Shown in pieces: positions 1-8,742 of a stretch of DNA of 64,000 nucleotides (position 1 is the first letter of the stretch; each line of letters starts with the position of its first letter). This DNA comes from Pararobbsia alpina_A. Its GTDB lineage: Bacteria > Pseudomonadota > Gammaproteobacteria > Burkholderiales > Burkholderiaceae. The notes beneath the pieces are model-generated. The model worked only from the letters and a program-made list of their open reading frames with translations. It made no database searches and was not told where the DNA came from. The position numbers and the translations under genes were made by a program. Location: NCBI RefSeq assembly GCF_965118125.1, contig NZ_OZ221288.1:1054001-1118000 (forward strand), written 5' to 3'.

Positions 1-786
1 CTCGTGCCCATGCTGCTCGATACTCGCAGCCGGGAAAATAAACGGAATGGCCGACGACGCAAGCAAGTGCGTGTAGTCGATTTTCGTCGCCACCGCCTGA
101 CGCTGCGTACGGATCCACGGCTCGATCGGCTCGCGCGAATCGTAAAACGTCACATGCTCGCCCGTGCCATAGCTCGATGCCGTGACGGCAAGCGCGTGCA
201 GATGTCCGCGCTTGAGCATCGCAGGGATGCGATGCATCGGTACGAGCCGCTGCAACAGTTCGGCAAGCGGCTCATTGTCGAGCAGCGAGCGCGGCCGAAA
301 CCGCCGCCAGCGCGCGAGCGCCCAGCCCAGCGACAACATCGTCGCCCAGCGGGCGCCATTGCGAATCACGCCTATCGAGTCTGCGCGGTAGACCTGGTCG
401 GCACTGAAATTCGCCCAGACATCACAAAGCATGTCCACTGCCTCTTCGAATCGATCGGCACGGCTTGCGAGCGCCGCACTGTTGATCGCGCCAGCCGAAG
501 TACCGACGATGATGTCAAATGGGTTGTCTGACGGCTTGGACGTACGGCGTGGGTCAGATGCGCCGCGACCCGTCGCGGTGGCCGATGCGACAGGATCGCG
601 GGCCGAGCCGGACGGTGCCCATGAATCGGCACGGGCCGATGATGAAGCGAAAGATGATGAAAGCGCGGATGCATGGGATCGTGCCTCGTGCCGCAATTGC
701 GCAATCGCACGCAACACGCCGACCTGATAGGCCGCACGCGCACCACCGCCACTCAATACGAGTGCTGTCAGTGGTGTGTCGTTCAT
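1..786 (-). CDS. Patatin-like phospholipase, C-terminus cut by window edge
   Basis: Reading the minus strand from the ATG at 786 gives an uninterrupted frame to base 1. Patatin-family proteins are Ser/Asp-dyad lipid acyl hydrolases. The N-terminus has the glycine-rich oxyanion element (LSGGGARAAYQVGVLRAI, residues about 12-29) and the nucleophile elbow GTSAG with the catalytic Ser near residue 94. The Asp of the dyad (usually DGG/DGA) would lie beyond the window. Between the two motifs sits a Ser/Ala-rich insertion of roughly 45 residues; these motifs are normally separated by only a short helix and strand. No signal peptide, so probably cytosolic. The substrate cannot be told. The family is certain from the two motifs; the length is unknown. 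Confidence 0.9.
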   Translation of the reverse strand, partial: MNDTPLTALVLSGGGARAAYQVGVLRAIAQLRHEARSHASALSSSFASSSARADSWAPSGSARDPVASATATGRGASDPRRTSKPSDNPFDIIVGTSAGAINSAALASRADRFEEAVDMLCDVWANFSADQVYRADSIGVIRNGARWATMLSLGWALARWRRFRPRSLLDNEPLAELLQRLVPMHRIPAMLKRGHLHALAVTASSYGTGEHVTFYDSREPIEPWIRTQRQAVATKIDYTHLLASSAIPFIFPAASIEQHGHE

Positions 787-1061
787 CGCGGCGGCCCGTT
801 AAGAAAGCGTGCCCTGTCCATGCGCAGGGCCTGTGACGGCGGCTGAACACAGCCACCTCAGTCGGCACGCACTTACCCGTGCCGATACCCATACATCGGC
901 AGCAAAACGCGATGAATAGATAGGGACTTACCCCTTGCACTTGCGGGTATCGAGCACGACCCGGCAACGCAGAGATCGACACGTGCAATCCGCGGACGAG
1001 GTTGCAAGCCCGGTTGAGCGGAGGCAATGGCTGGCGATCTTCGAACCACCCGACGTGTCGC

Positions 1062-2534
1062 TCATCCACGCACGACTTCGTCGATCACTTCACGCAGACG
1101 CCTGACATGCACCTCCATTTCTGAAGCCTGCACCGCGCCATATCCGAGCACAAATCCGTTGTAGTGCGCTGCTGCATCCGACCCGGGCAGGCAAAAGCCG
1201 GATAGCGCACGCAAAACAAGCCCCCGCTTACGTGCAGCGAGACTCACGACCGTGTCCGCGACATCGATATCGAGGCGCGCCGACAGGTGCAGGCCTCCGG
1301 CGCCACCGGAGACGGTCAACACATCGCTGAGGTGGCGTTCGAGCGCATCCTGCAGCACAGCGCGCCGCTCGGCATAGAGCCGGCGCATACGGCGCAGATG
1401 CCGCGTGAAATGTCCGGCGTCAATAAAGTCAGCCAGCGCCATCTGCTCGGCCACGCGCCCACGCAACAGCAACGCCGCCGCGGAACGCCGCATCGAGCGC
1501 GCGAGCGCCACCGGCACGACCATGAATCCAATGCGCAAGGCCGGAAACATGACCTTGCTGAAGGTGCCCAGATAGATCACACGCGCATCGTCGGTCAATC
1601 CCTGCAATGCCGACAACGGCGCACCCTGGTGCCGGAATTCGCTGTCGTAGTCGTCTTCGATAATCCACGCCCCCGACGCGTGAGCCTGCTCGAGCAGCGA
1701 GAGGCGTCGCTCGAGACTCATCACCGAACCCAGCGGGTATTGATGCGATGGCGTGATGTAGATCAGGCGCGGTGTGCGGTCCGCCCAGTCGGTCGCTGTG
1801 GGCGCAAGCCCGTCCGCGTCGACCGGAATCGGGACCAGCTTGAGGTCGGCAGCGAGAAACGATCCGCGCGCCCGGTTATAGCCGGGGTTTTCGATCCACG
1901 CGGTGTCGCCTGCATCAGCCAGCGTGCGCGCACAGAGGTCGAGCCCGCTTTGCGTGCCGTCGGTGATCAGTACCTGCGATGCGTCGCACCGCACGCCGCG
2001 CGAAATGCGCAGATATCCGGCGATCGCCTGCCGCAATGCCTCGGCGCCTTCGACGGGCATATAGCCGAGCTGGCCCGGCCCAAGATCGCGCATCGCGCGG
2101 TCCATGCAGCGCCGCCATTGCGCGAGCGGAAATTCATCGAGCGCCGGCGTGCCGGTCAAAAACGGGAGCAAATCGTTCATGCCTTCGGGCGGCGGATCGA
2201 TCGTCGCCACGCGCCGGGATAGCTCGGACGCTTCATCGCTCGGGCGCACTTCTGTCCGCTCGAGCCTGACGCGTGCCACGACCGTGCCCTGCCGCTGGCT
2301 CAGCACGAACCCTTCAGTCGCGAGTCGCTCATACGCGTACAACACTGAATTGCGCGCCATACCGAGTTCCTCGGCCAAGGTGCGCGACGCCAGCAATCGC
2401 GTGCCCTCCTCGATCTTGCCGTCGAGAATCGCCGATCGCAGGCATGCGTAAAGCCGATGTTGCTGCGACGATCGTGCAAGCCCCCTGTGCGCGGCATCGC
2501 GCTCGAAGCCGGATAGCAGCACTCGATAGTCCAT
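1062..2534 (-). CDS. MocR/PdxR-type GntR-family regulator with aminotransferase-like domain
   Basis: The protein (about 490 residues) joins an N-terminal GntR winged helix (about residues 10-75, with a typical LASRTLAEELGMARNSVLYAYERL recognition region) to a fold-type I aminotransferase domain (about 110-490). The PLP-binding Lys is in the GTFSKVMFPALRIG stretch. MocR proteins sense PLP or an amino compound and control an adjacent, often divergent, gene. Here the divergent neighbour is a PNP-oxidase-like gene, a classic pairing. The ATG at 2534 is chosen because GGAG lies five bases upstream; an in-frame ATG at 2537 and a start at 2573 exist, but the latter would extend into the putative operator. 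Length fits the family. Confidence 0.9.
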   Translation of the reverse strand: MDYRVLLSGFERDAAHRGLARSSQQHRLYACLRSAILDGKIEEGTRLLASRTLAEELGMARNSVLYAYERLATEGFVLSQRQGTVVARVRLERTEVRPSDEASELSRRVATIDPPPEGMNDLLPFLTGTPALDEFPLAQWRRCMDRAMRDLGPGQLGYMPVEGAEALRQAIAGYLRISRGVRCDASQVLITDGTQSGLDLCARTLADAGDTAWIENPGYNRARGSFLAADLKLVPIPVDADGLAPTATDWADRTPRLIYITPSHQYPLGSVMSLERRLSLLEQAHASGAWIIEDDYDSEFRHQGAPLSALQGLTDDARVIYLGTFSKVMFPALRIGFMVVPVALARSMRRSAAALLLRGRVAEQMALADFIDAGHFTRHLRRMRRLYAERRAVLQDALERHLSDVLTVSGGAGGLHLSARLDIDVADTVVSLAARKRGLVLRALSGFCLPGSDAAAHYNGFVLGYGAVQASEMEVHVRRLREVIDEVVRG

Positions 2535-2558
2535 CATGGCTCCAATTTCTGTACAGGC

Positions 2559-2582
2559 CGTGGATCTATACATGGTGCCACG
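2559..2582. promoter_or_regulatory. Inverted repeat between divergent MocR and PNPOx-like genes
   Basis: CGTGG (2559-2563) and CCACG (2578-2582) form a 5-bp inverted repeat with a 14-base spacer in the roughly 200-bp divergent intergenic region, just upstream of the regulator start. MocR regulators bind repeats in such positions, so this is a candidate operator. The arms are short and chance occurrence is possible. Confidence 0.3.
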
Positions 2583-2731
2583 ATTTTTCTATTGTGAGTG
2601 CTTGCGAACCACCCATGCTCAAACCTGAGTTCATGACCGAAACACAGCACCGAGCTACGGGACCGAACCAGGGCACCGTGCCGGGGATTGGGTTCGAAAC
2701 TGACTTTGACGACTACACCGAGGAGCATTCA

Positions 2732-3427
2732 ATGACGACGGCCGACGCAGGCGTTCCCCCTTCCGTGCGCACGCGCGTGCGCCGCATGGCCGAGCGCGGC
2801 CGCTATGATCGTGCCACGCTCGAGGCCATTCTGGACGAAGCGTACGTCTGCCATATCGCGTTCGCCGATGAACACGGCACGCATTGCATTCCGACCGCCT
2901 GCTGGCGCGAAGGCGACTACCTGTACATCCACGGATCGAATGGAAGCCGTATGCTCAAGCAGCTGCGCAACGGCGCACAGGCCTGCGTCACGGTTACGCA
3001 TCTCGACGGCCTTGTGCTCGCGCGTTCGGCATTTCATCATTCGATGAACTATCGATCGGCGATCATCTACGGTTCGTTTGAACTCGTTCCGGATGCGCAT
3101 AAGGCGGCGGCCTTCGAGACCTTCCTGGAAGGCCTCGCGCCGGGTCGGCAGGCCGAAGTGCGGCCGGGCAATGCGAAGGAGCTGGCCGCCACGACCCTGC
3201 TGCGGATCTCGCTTGCGGAAGGCGTTTCGAAGATGCGCACGGGCGGACCGGCAGATGACGATGTGGATCTGGAGATCCCGGTCTGGGCGGGCGTACTGCC
3301 GATGGGACTGGCTGCGTTTGAACCCATCGTGCAATCCGCGCCGACAGGTACACCGAAATATGTGGCTCAGTGGAGTGCGGCCGCAGACGGTCGCACCCAT
3401 GAAGCCATGGAAACGTCGCAGTCCTGA
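2732..3427 (+). CDS. Pyridoxamine 5'-phosphate oxidase-family flavin-binding protein
   Basis: The 231-residue product has the split-barrel flavin-nucleotide-binding layout of the PNPOx-like/NimA-like group: a conserved N-terminal helix (TRVRRMAERGRYDRATLEAIL), the strand pattern GTHCIPTACWREGDYLYIHG, and LVLARSAFHHSMNYRSAIIYG. These proteins bind FMN or F420-like cofactors; the substrate here is unknown. The ATG at 2732 is chosen because AGGAG lies six bases upstream; the open frame continues further 5' but without a better start. It is divergent from the MocR regulator, which probably controls it, possibly linking expression to vitamin B6 or an amine. No signal peptide; cytosolic. Confidence 0.85.
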   Translation: MTTADAGVPPSVRTRVRRMAERGRYDRATLEAILDEAYVCHIAFADEHGTHCIPTACWREGDYLYIHGSNGSRMLKQLRNGAQACVTVTHLDGLVLARSAFHHSMNYRSAIIYGSFELVPDAHKAAAFETFLEGLAPGRQAEVRPGNAKELAATTLLRISLAEGVSKMRTGGPADDDVDLEIPVWAGVLPMGLAAFEPIVQSAPTGTPKYVAQWSAAADGRTHEAMETSQS

Positions 3428-3475
3428 ACCACCGCCGCTCTACAACGACGGGCACAGTGACGCGCACCCGTTGCG

Positions 3476-3499
3476 GTGCGCACACTACGGTGTGCGCAC
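3476..3499. terminator. Hairpin between convergent genes
   Basis: A perfect 10-bp stem (GTGCGCACAC / GTGTGCGCAC) with a TACG tetraloop lies between the convergent PNPOx-like and ABC ATPase genes. There is no adjacent T-tract, so it may be a bidirectional, factor-assisted terminator or an mRNA end protector. Confidence 0.5.
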
Positions 3500-3536
3500 T
3501 ATGGCGGCCTCACCAGGATGAGTCACTGCGACGGAC

Positions 3537-4871
3537 TCAGGCCTCGACGTCGGCCAGGCTGAACAACTCGGTCTGATCGTTGTACGAAAACACTTCCGCG
3601 TAGCGGCCCCAGTCGATCACGGCGTCGAGCGTCTCCTCGGCAGCTTCGTCGGCCAGGAAGTCCTCGAGCTCCTGCTCGAAACGCACACGCGGCGCCTTGT
3701 TGCCCGGGCGCTCGTTAAGCACCTGGCGGATTCGCGAGGCCAACGGCACGTTCTTGAGCAGGTGGTCGGCGAACATGACCTTGCGGGCCTGCGTGCCGAA
3801 CTCGGCAAACACGCGCGCTTGCGGGGTCAGGAACACGTCGCCTTCACGGATATCGGCAAAGCCCAGATGCTGGAGCACGTCCGCCACAGGGAACAGATCG
3901 TCGATCTCGAGCTGCAGCGAGCGTGCGATATCCGGCATGTCGGCGCGACCATGGTACGGCGCCGCAGCCAGCGTTTCGATAAAGCCGGCCATCAGATTGG
4001 TCGACACCTGCGGCAACGCGCTGCCCAGCGAAAGTCCCTTCTTGGCGGTTTCGCCGCTCGGCCGCGCCGTCATCGTCGCGTAGATCTCATCGACGAGCTT
4101 GCGGAAGGCCGGTGCGAGTCGATTGCGCGGGTGCGCGAACGGCACCTTGATTTCGGCCGTCAGACGCCCCGGATGCGACGACAACACGAGAATGCGGTCG
4201 CACATGAACACCGCTTCTTCGATATTGTGCGTGACAATCAGCACTGACTTGATCGGCAGCCGGCCGTCGTTCCAGAGGTCGAGCAAGTCGGTCCGCAGCG
4301 TTTCGGCCGTCAGCACGTCGAGCGCCGAGAACGGCTCGTCCATCAGCAGCAGCGTCGGATCGACAACAAGCGCACGCGCAAAACCCACGCGCTGGCGCAT
4401 GCCGCCCGAGAGTTCGCGCGGATACGCATTCTCGAACCCGTCCAGACCGATCAGGTCGATCGCCTTGAGCGCACGCTCGCGACGCTCACGCGCGCCGATG
4501 CCCAGGGCCTCAAGACCCGCTTCCACGTTCTGGAGCACGGTCAGCCACGGAAACAGCGCAAACGTCTGAAAGACCATCGAGACACCCTTGGCGGGGCCGG
4601 TCAGCGGCTTGCCAAGGTAATTGACCTCGCCGCCGGACGGCTCGATCAGGCCCGCAATAATGCGCAGCAGCGTCGACTTGCCCGAGCCTGAACGGCCAAG
4701 CAAGCCAACGATCTCGCGTTCCTTCAGCGTCAGGTTGACGCCGTCGAGCACGAGCGACTCGCCCGGCGTGGTATCGAACCCACGCGAAACATTCTTGACA
4801 TCGAGCACTTCACGCCCGTCAGGCACGAGCGACTCGAGGCGTTGCGGAGATACGGTCGTCGTGGATTGCAT
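3537..4871 (-). CDS. NitT/TauT-type ABC transporter ATP-binding protein with C-terminal AAA-associated domain
   Basis: The 444-residue protein starts with a complete ABC ATPase: Walker A GRSGSGKST (about 59-67), signature LSGGMRQRV, Walker B LLLMDEPFSALD, and the H-loop VTHNIEEA. This is the subfamily that energises nitrate, sulfonate and taurine importers. Residues about 285-444 form the extra AAA-associated C-terminal domain found in a subset of these ATPases, which usually sit beside a permease in one operon. No permease or binding-protein gene lies on either side here: downstream is a convergent gene, upstream 650 bp appear non-coding. It therefore looks like an orphan subunit or a solo survivor. 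AGGA lies close upstream of the ATG. Substrate unknown. Confidence 0.88.
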   Translation of the reverse strand: MQSTTTVSPQRLESLVPDGREVLDVKNVSRGFDTTPGESLVLDGVNLTLKEREIVGLLGRSGSGKSTLLRIIAGLIEPSGGEVNYLGKPLTGPAKGVSMVFQTFALFPWLTVLQNVEAGLEALGIGARERRERALKAIDLIGLDGFENAYPRELSGGMRQRVGFARALVVDPTLLLMDEPFSALDVLTAETLRTDLLDLWNDGRLPIKSVLIVTHNIEEAVFMCDRILVLSSHPGRLTAEIKVPFAHPRNRLAPAFRKLVDEIYATMTARPSGETAKKGLSLGSALPQVSTNLMAGFIETLAAAPYHGRADMPDIARSLQLEIDDLFPVADVLQHLGFADIREGDVFLTPQARVFAEFGTQARKVMFADHLLKNVPLASRIRQVLNERPGNKAPRVRFEQELEDFLADEAAEETLDAVIDWGRYAEVFSYNDQTELFSLADVEA

Positions 4872-5524
4872 TGCTTGTCCTTTCCAATCGAGTCAAGGCG
4901 TTTGATTCACCGCAGTGCCGCGATCCGCGCCAGATCTATAGCTTGGATATCGGCAGGCTGCACATGTTCGTTAGCACGTCGCGGGCCGGTAAGTACTCGC
5001 GAGCGGGCCTTGCCGCGAGCCGATACGCTCGCAGCGTCTCGCCACGCGGATGGTCGAAACCGACGCATCAGCCTGGCGCTGAATCAGATGCACGGGAAAG
5101 ATGACTTTGACGCGCACCGTCTGCTGACTCGCAAGACGGCGGCTCTGGAAAGGGCTGGGGACGTCCTGCGACTCAGGCAGTAAAACTGTTCGAAGATCGA
5201 CTACTGCAACTGTCCAAGGCATTGGCCCCATTTGTAACGACGCCGGAATTCTAGTCGTCTCCTGATTGCCCGGTCAACCCGCTTATCGCCTCCGGGCACG
5301 GGATGTGCCCAAAGCGCCACGCGAGTCCGCCGCGCGCGAACGGCGAAATCCCGTCGAGGCCCGTCCGACAAGGCGCTGCGCGCTCTGTTTCCGGGTCGTA
5401 AAAGTCCCGCAAAAGCCCCACAGGCATGCCGCGTGCTAACTCCGGGATGTCGTCTAACGCCCCGGGATATACCTCGCCGATGCGGGAGGCACGCACCGGA
5501 TTTCAAGAATTCAAGGAGCCGCCT
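4872..5524. other. Long intergenic region, no confident gene
   Basis: This 653-bp stretch lies between the divergent ABC ATPase and PRC-barrel genes. The minus strand has an open frame of 81 codons (5251-5496, GTG start, no Shine-Dalgarno) with unrecognised sequence, overlapping the expected promoter of the PRC-barrel gene; I do not call it. No tRNA, IS end or strong hairpin was recognised. Confidence 0.5.
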
Positions 5525-5962
5525 ATGAAAACGAAGACTTTGATCACGAGCGCTGTCCTCGCGATGGCCTGCGTCACGACGGCCGGTATTGCCGAAGCCC
5601 AGGTCGCCGGCCTGCAGCCGATCGGTGTGACCGCCGAAACGTCTACAGGGTTGTTGAAAGGCTGGAGCGTACGCAAAGCGCTCGTCGACGAGCCGGTCTA
5701 CAACGATATGAACGACCAGATCGGCAGCATCTACGACATCATCATCGCGCCTGACCGCACCGCAACCTACGCGGTCCTGTCCGTCGGCGGCTTCCTCGGC
5801 ATGGGCAAGCACTATGTCGCGGTCGACATCAACAAGTTCGCGATCAAGGATGGCAACCTGTTCCTGGCAGGGGCATCGAAGGACGCGCTCAAGGCCGCGC
5901 CGGAATTCGAGTACAACAAGCTCGAGAAGGCAACCAAGCCGCAAAAGGTGTCGGTCAAATAG
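5525..5962 (+). CDS. Secreted PRC-barrel domain protein
   Basis: The 145-residue product begins with a clear Sec signal peptide (MKTKTLITSAVLAMACVTT..., cleavage near AEA/QV at about residue 24). A single PRC-barrel-like domain follows (residues about 50-120, with LVDEPVYNDMNDQIGSIYDI and an HYVAVDINKF strand). PRC-barrel proteins are small beta domains that bind partners or cofactors; the secreted single-domain versions in proteobacteria have no assigned reaction. AAGGAG lies six bases before the ATG, fixing the start. It is convergent with the MFS gene, only 11 bp apart. Location is probably periplasmic. The family call is firm, the function is not. Confidence 0.85.
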   Translation: MKTKTLITSAVLAMACVTTAGIAEAQVAGLQPIGVTAETSTGLLKGWSVRKALVDEPVYNDMNDQIGSIYDIIIAPDRTATYAVLSVGGFLGMGKHYVAVDINKFAIKDGNLFLAGASKDALKAAPEFEYNKLEKATKPQKVSVK

Positions 5963-5973
5963 CGTTGGGTCGG

Positions 5974-7461
5974 TTACAGCGCTTCGCCCGCCGAGATCGT
6001 CGGCGGCTGACGACCTGCGATTCGGACAGAAGGCACGAGCCAGGCCGTCAGGAACACCGCGACCGAGATCGCGAACATCGCGAGAAACGTCATATGCAAT
6101 GAGTCGTGCAGCGCGAACCTGACCGTCGCGGCGCCGAGCCCGCTCGATGCCTGCGCGTCGAGCAACTGCTTGATCTGATCTGCCGTGATGACCACGCCCG
6201 CCGACGAGTGCGCGAGGCCGTAGTTGAGCACCGCGCCAAACAGCGTTGCACCGAGCGTGTTGCCCAGATTGCGTGAGAACAGGTTCGACGCGGTCGCGCT
6301 GCCGCGCTGCGTCGGGGCCGCGATCTCCTGGATGATCACGAGCGCGCTGACGCTCGAAATACCCATGCCGAGGCCCATGATCAGCGAGCCGATACCCGCC
6401 ACGACCGGCGAGCTATCGGGCGTGAGCAGCGTGAACGCAAGCGCGCCGAGCGGAATCACCGCACCGCCGAACACAAAGAGCTGGCGCAAGGCAAAGCGAT
6501 GGAACGACTTCGCCGTCAGCGTCGCGCCCGTCGGCCAGCCGACCATCATCATCGTCAGTGCAAGACCCGCGACGACCGGCGTGCGATGCAGCACGCCCTG
6601 CACATAGACCGGCAGAAACGTCGTCAAGCCCATCATCGCCATGCCCGACAACACCGTTGCCGCATTCGCGACCGCGACCGGTCGCAGGCCCCAGACGGAA
6701 AACGACACCATCGGGTCATGCGCACGCCGTTCCTGCCATGCAAACAGCACCGCGCAGACCACAAACACCGCACATTCGATCCATGCGCGTTCCTTGTTCG
6801 ACGTGCCCGCATCCGTCAACGCCATCATCAGCGCAGCGATCGATGCGGTGAACAGGACGGCGCCCGGCACGTCGAGCCGCGGTCGCTCGTGACGCGGCGC
6901 TTCACGCAGAAACGCGATAAAGCCTGCCGCTGCAATAAAGCCAATCGGCACATTGAGCCAGAAAATCCACGACCACGAGAGGTCCCGGATGATCAGGCCG
7001 CCGGCCATCGGTCCGAGCACGGCCGAGATGGCCCATACGCTCGCCAGATAGCCCTGGATCTTGCCGCGTTCACGCGCCGGATAAAGATCCGCGACGATCG
7101 TCATCGACACCGGCTGTATCGCCCCGGCACCGACGCCCTGGATGAGCCGGAACAGGATCATGATCGGCATCGACCATGCAAAACCCGCCAATACCGAGCC
7201 GATCAGGAAAACGGCAATGCCGAACAACATCACGGGCTTGCGTCCATAGACATCGGCGAGCTTGCCGAACACCACCGTCATGGCCGTCTGCGCAAGCAGG
7301 AACGAAGAGAACACCCAGCTATACAGGCGCAGGCCTCCGAGTTCGGTGACGATCTGCGGCATCGCGGTCGCGACGATGGTGGCTTCGATCGCGACCATGG
7401 CCATCGAGGCCATGATCGATCCGATCACGAGGGGACGATTGGTGGGGAGCGAGGACGACAT
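5974..7461 (-). CDS. EmrB/QacA-type (DHA2) MFS drug:H+ antiporter
   Basis: The 495-residue inner-membrane protein has about 14 hydrophobic segments. Motif A is seen in the loop after TM2 (GKLADVYGRKPVM) and motif C-like glycines in WAISAVLGPMAGG. These are hallmarks of the 14-TM DHA2 family, which extrudes drugs, dyes or toxic metabolites using the proton gradient. The ATG at 7461 places TM1 (VIGSIMASMAMVAIEATIV) about ten residues from the N-terminus, as is normal; an upstream in-frame start at 7608 would add 49 polar residues. The Shine-Dalgarno is weak. No HlyD/EmrA partner or regulator lies next to it, so it probably works as a stand-alone antiporter. Substrate unknown. Confidence 0.88.
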   Translation of the reverse strand: MSSSLPTNRPLVIGSIMASMAMVAIEATIVATAMPQIVTELGGLRLYSWVFSSFLLAQTAMTVVFGKLADVYGRKPVMLFGIAVFLIGSVLAGFAWSMPIMILFRLIQGVGAGAIQPVSMTIVADLYPARERGKIQGYLASVWAISAVLGPMAGGLIIRDLSWSWIFWLNVPIGFIAAAGFIAFLREAPRHERPRLDVPGAVLFTASIAALMMALTDAGTSNKERAWIECAVFVVCAVLFAWQERRAHDPMVSFSVWGLRPVAVANAATVLSGMAMMGLTTFLPVYVQGVLHRTPVVAGLALTMMMVGWPTGATLTAKSFHRFALRQLFVFGGAVIPLGALAFTLLTPDSSPVVAGIGSLIMGLGMGISSVSALVIIQEIAAPTQRGSATASNLFSRNLGNTLGATLFGAVLNYGLAHSSAGVVITADQIKQLLDAQASSGLGAATVRFALHDSLHMTFLAMFAISVAVFLTAWLVPSVRIAGRQPPTISAGEAL

Positions 7462-7734
7462 GAATTCGAGTTTCCAAAGCGATCCGGCCCGGCGAAGTCC
7501 GACCCGGCGGGCCACGTGTCTTGCCGAATCCTTGCGCAACGCGTCAAAGTGCACCGCATGACGCGTGGCGGCAGAATCCGAAACAAACACGGGCCGCGAT
7601 TGTGGCAATGTACCTTGAAGCGCTGGAAATGCTGTTGCTTGCTCTTGCAGGATTGTTGCCTATTCGTCCACGAATACTGGGACACGTTGATCGTGCACGA
7701 CGTTCGTGTTCGACACGCGTACACCGGTCTCTAT

Positions 7735-7764
7735 TTGCATCGCAGGGGCAACCTCCGATTTAAT
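7735..7764 (+). promoter_or_regulatory. Candidate sigma-70 promoter of the hydroxyacid dehydrogenase gene
   Basis: TTGCAT (7735-7740) and TTTAAT (7759-7764) are separated by 18 bases, 41 bp before the chosen ATG. It sits in the 342-bp divergent intergenic region 7462-7804, where I see nothing else. Confidence 0.4.
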
Positions 7765-7804
7765 GACGCATTCTCCCCTTCCCCTTCGAGCCCGTTTGAT
7801 ACCC

Positions 7805-8740
7805 ATGCCCGCGACACTGCTTTTGATGAGTTCATTTCACGCCGCCACGCTCGAGACGCTGTCGAGTCAATACACGTGCCACGCTTTATGGAAGGCAGAC
7901 GACCCCGATGCGCTGATCGGCCGGATCGCTGACGAGGTCACCGTCGTCGTGACGTCAGGCTCCCGGGGTATCACCCGCGACGTCATTGATCGCTTGCCGC
8001 ATCTCAAGCTGATCGCATGTTTTGGCGTGGGCGTGGATGCCATCGATGTCGGGTACGCGAAATCGCGCGGCATTGTCGTGACGAACACGCCTGACGTGCT
8101 CGTCGACGATGTTGCCGATCTTGCGTTGGGATTGACGCTCGCCACCGTGCGCGAGATGTGTGTCAACGACGCTTACGTACGTGAAGGACGCTGGACCGAC
8201 AAACCTTACGGTCTGACTGCGAGCTTTCAGGGGCGTCGCGTGGGTATCGTCGGCCTCGGCCGTATCGGTCACGCCATCGCGCGCCGTTGCGAAGCATTCA
8301 ATGCCGCGATTTCGTGGACCGGGCCGAGAGCGAAACCCGACGCGCCTTACCCGTACGTCGCCGACATCGTCGAGCTCGCGCGAGACGTCGATGTACTGAT
8401 TGCCGCATGCCCGGGCGGCCCGGCCACGCAGGGCATCGTCAGCCGTGAGGTACTTGACGCGCTGGGCACGCGCGGCATCTTCATCAATATCTCGCGCGGT
8501 TCTGTCGTCGACGAGGCCGCCTTGATCGACGCACTCCGCTCGGGGCGTATCGCCGGCGCCGGGCTCGATGTTTTCCACAACGAGCCCGCTATCGATCCGG
8601 CTTTTGCGCATTTACCCAATGTCGTGCTCCAGGCACATATGGGCAGCGCCACGCATCGCACACGGGCGCTGATGGGCGAGCTCGTCGTGCGCAACGTCGA
8701 TGCGTTTTTACAGGGCAAAGGGGCCGTGACGCCTGTTTGA
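7805..8740 (+). CDS. D-2-hydroxyacid dehydrogenase (glyoxylate/hydroxypyruvate reductase-like)
   Basis: The 311-residue protein is a full-length D-isomer 2-hydroxyacid dehydrogenase. The Rossmann motif GIVGLGRIGHAIARR is at about 146-160. At the end of the next strand an Asp is absent and replaced by TGPRAKP, which favours NADPH over NADH. The catalytic residues are present: Arg in NISRGSVVDE, Glu in HNEP, and His in AHMGSAT (a Pro usually precedes this His). Likely substrates are glyoxylate, hydroxypyruvate or another 2-keto acid. The start at 7805 matches family length; the longer frame from 7706 lacks support. The gene ends two bases before the convergent hypothetical gene. Cytosolic. Confidence 0.88.
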   Translation: MPATLLLMSSFHAATLETLSSQYTCHALWKADDPDALIGRIADEVTVVVTSGSRGITRDVIDRLPHLKLIACFGVGVDAIDVGYAKSRGIVVTNTPDVLVDDVADLALGLTLATVREMCVNDAYVREGRWTDKPYGLTASFQGRRVGIVGLGRIGHAIARRCEAFNAAISWTGPRAKPDAPYPYVADIVELARDVDVLIAACPGGPATQGIVSREVLDALGTRGIFINISRGSVVDEAALIDALRSGRIAGAGLDVFHNEPAIDPAFAHLPNVVLQAHMGSATHRTRALMGELVVRNVDAFLQGKGAVTPV

Positions 8741-8742
8741 AC

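Noticed and set aside
1287..2222. Long plus-strand frame opposite the MocR gene, and similar long antisense frames opposite other genes (for example 6499-7932, 53688-55232, 55061-56860)
   Set aside because: High-GC antisense shadows of well-supported genes with Arg/His-rich, non-globular composition.
5251..5496. 81-codon minus-strand frame in the ABC/PRC-barrel gap
   Set aside because: GTG start without ribosome site, no recognised family, and overlap with the expected promoter of the PRC-barrel gene.
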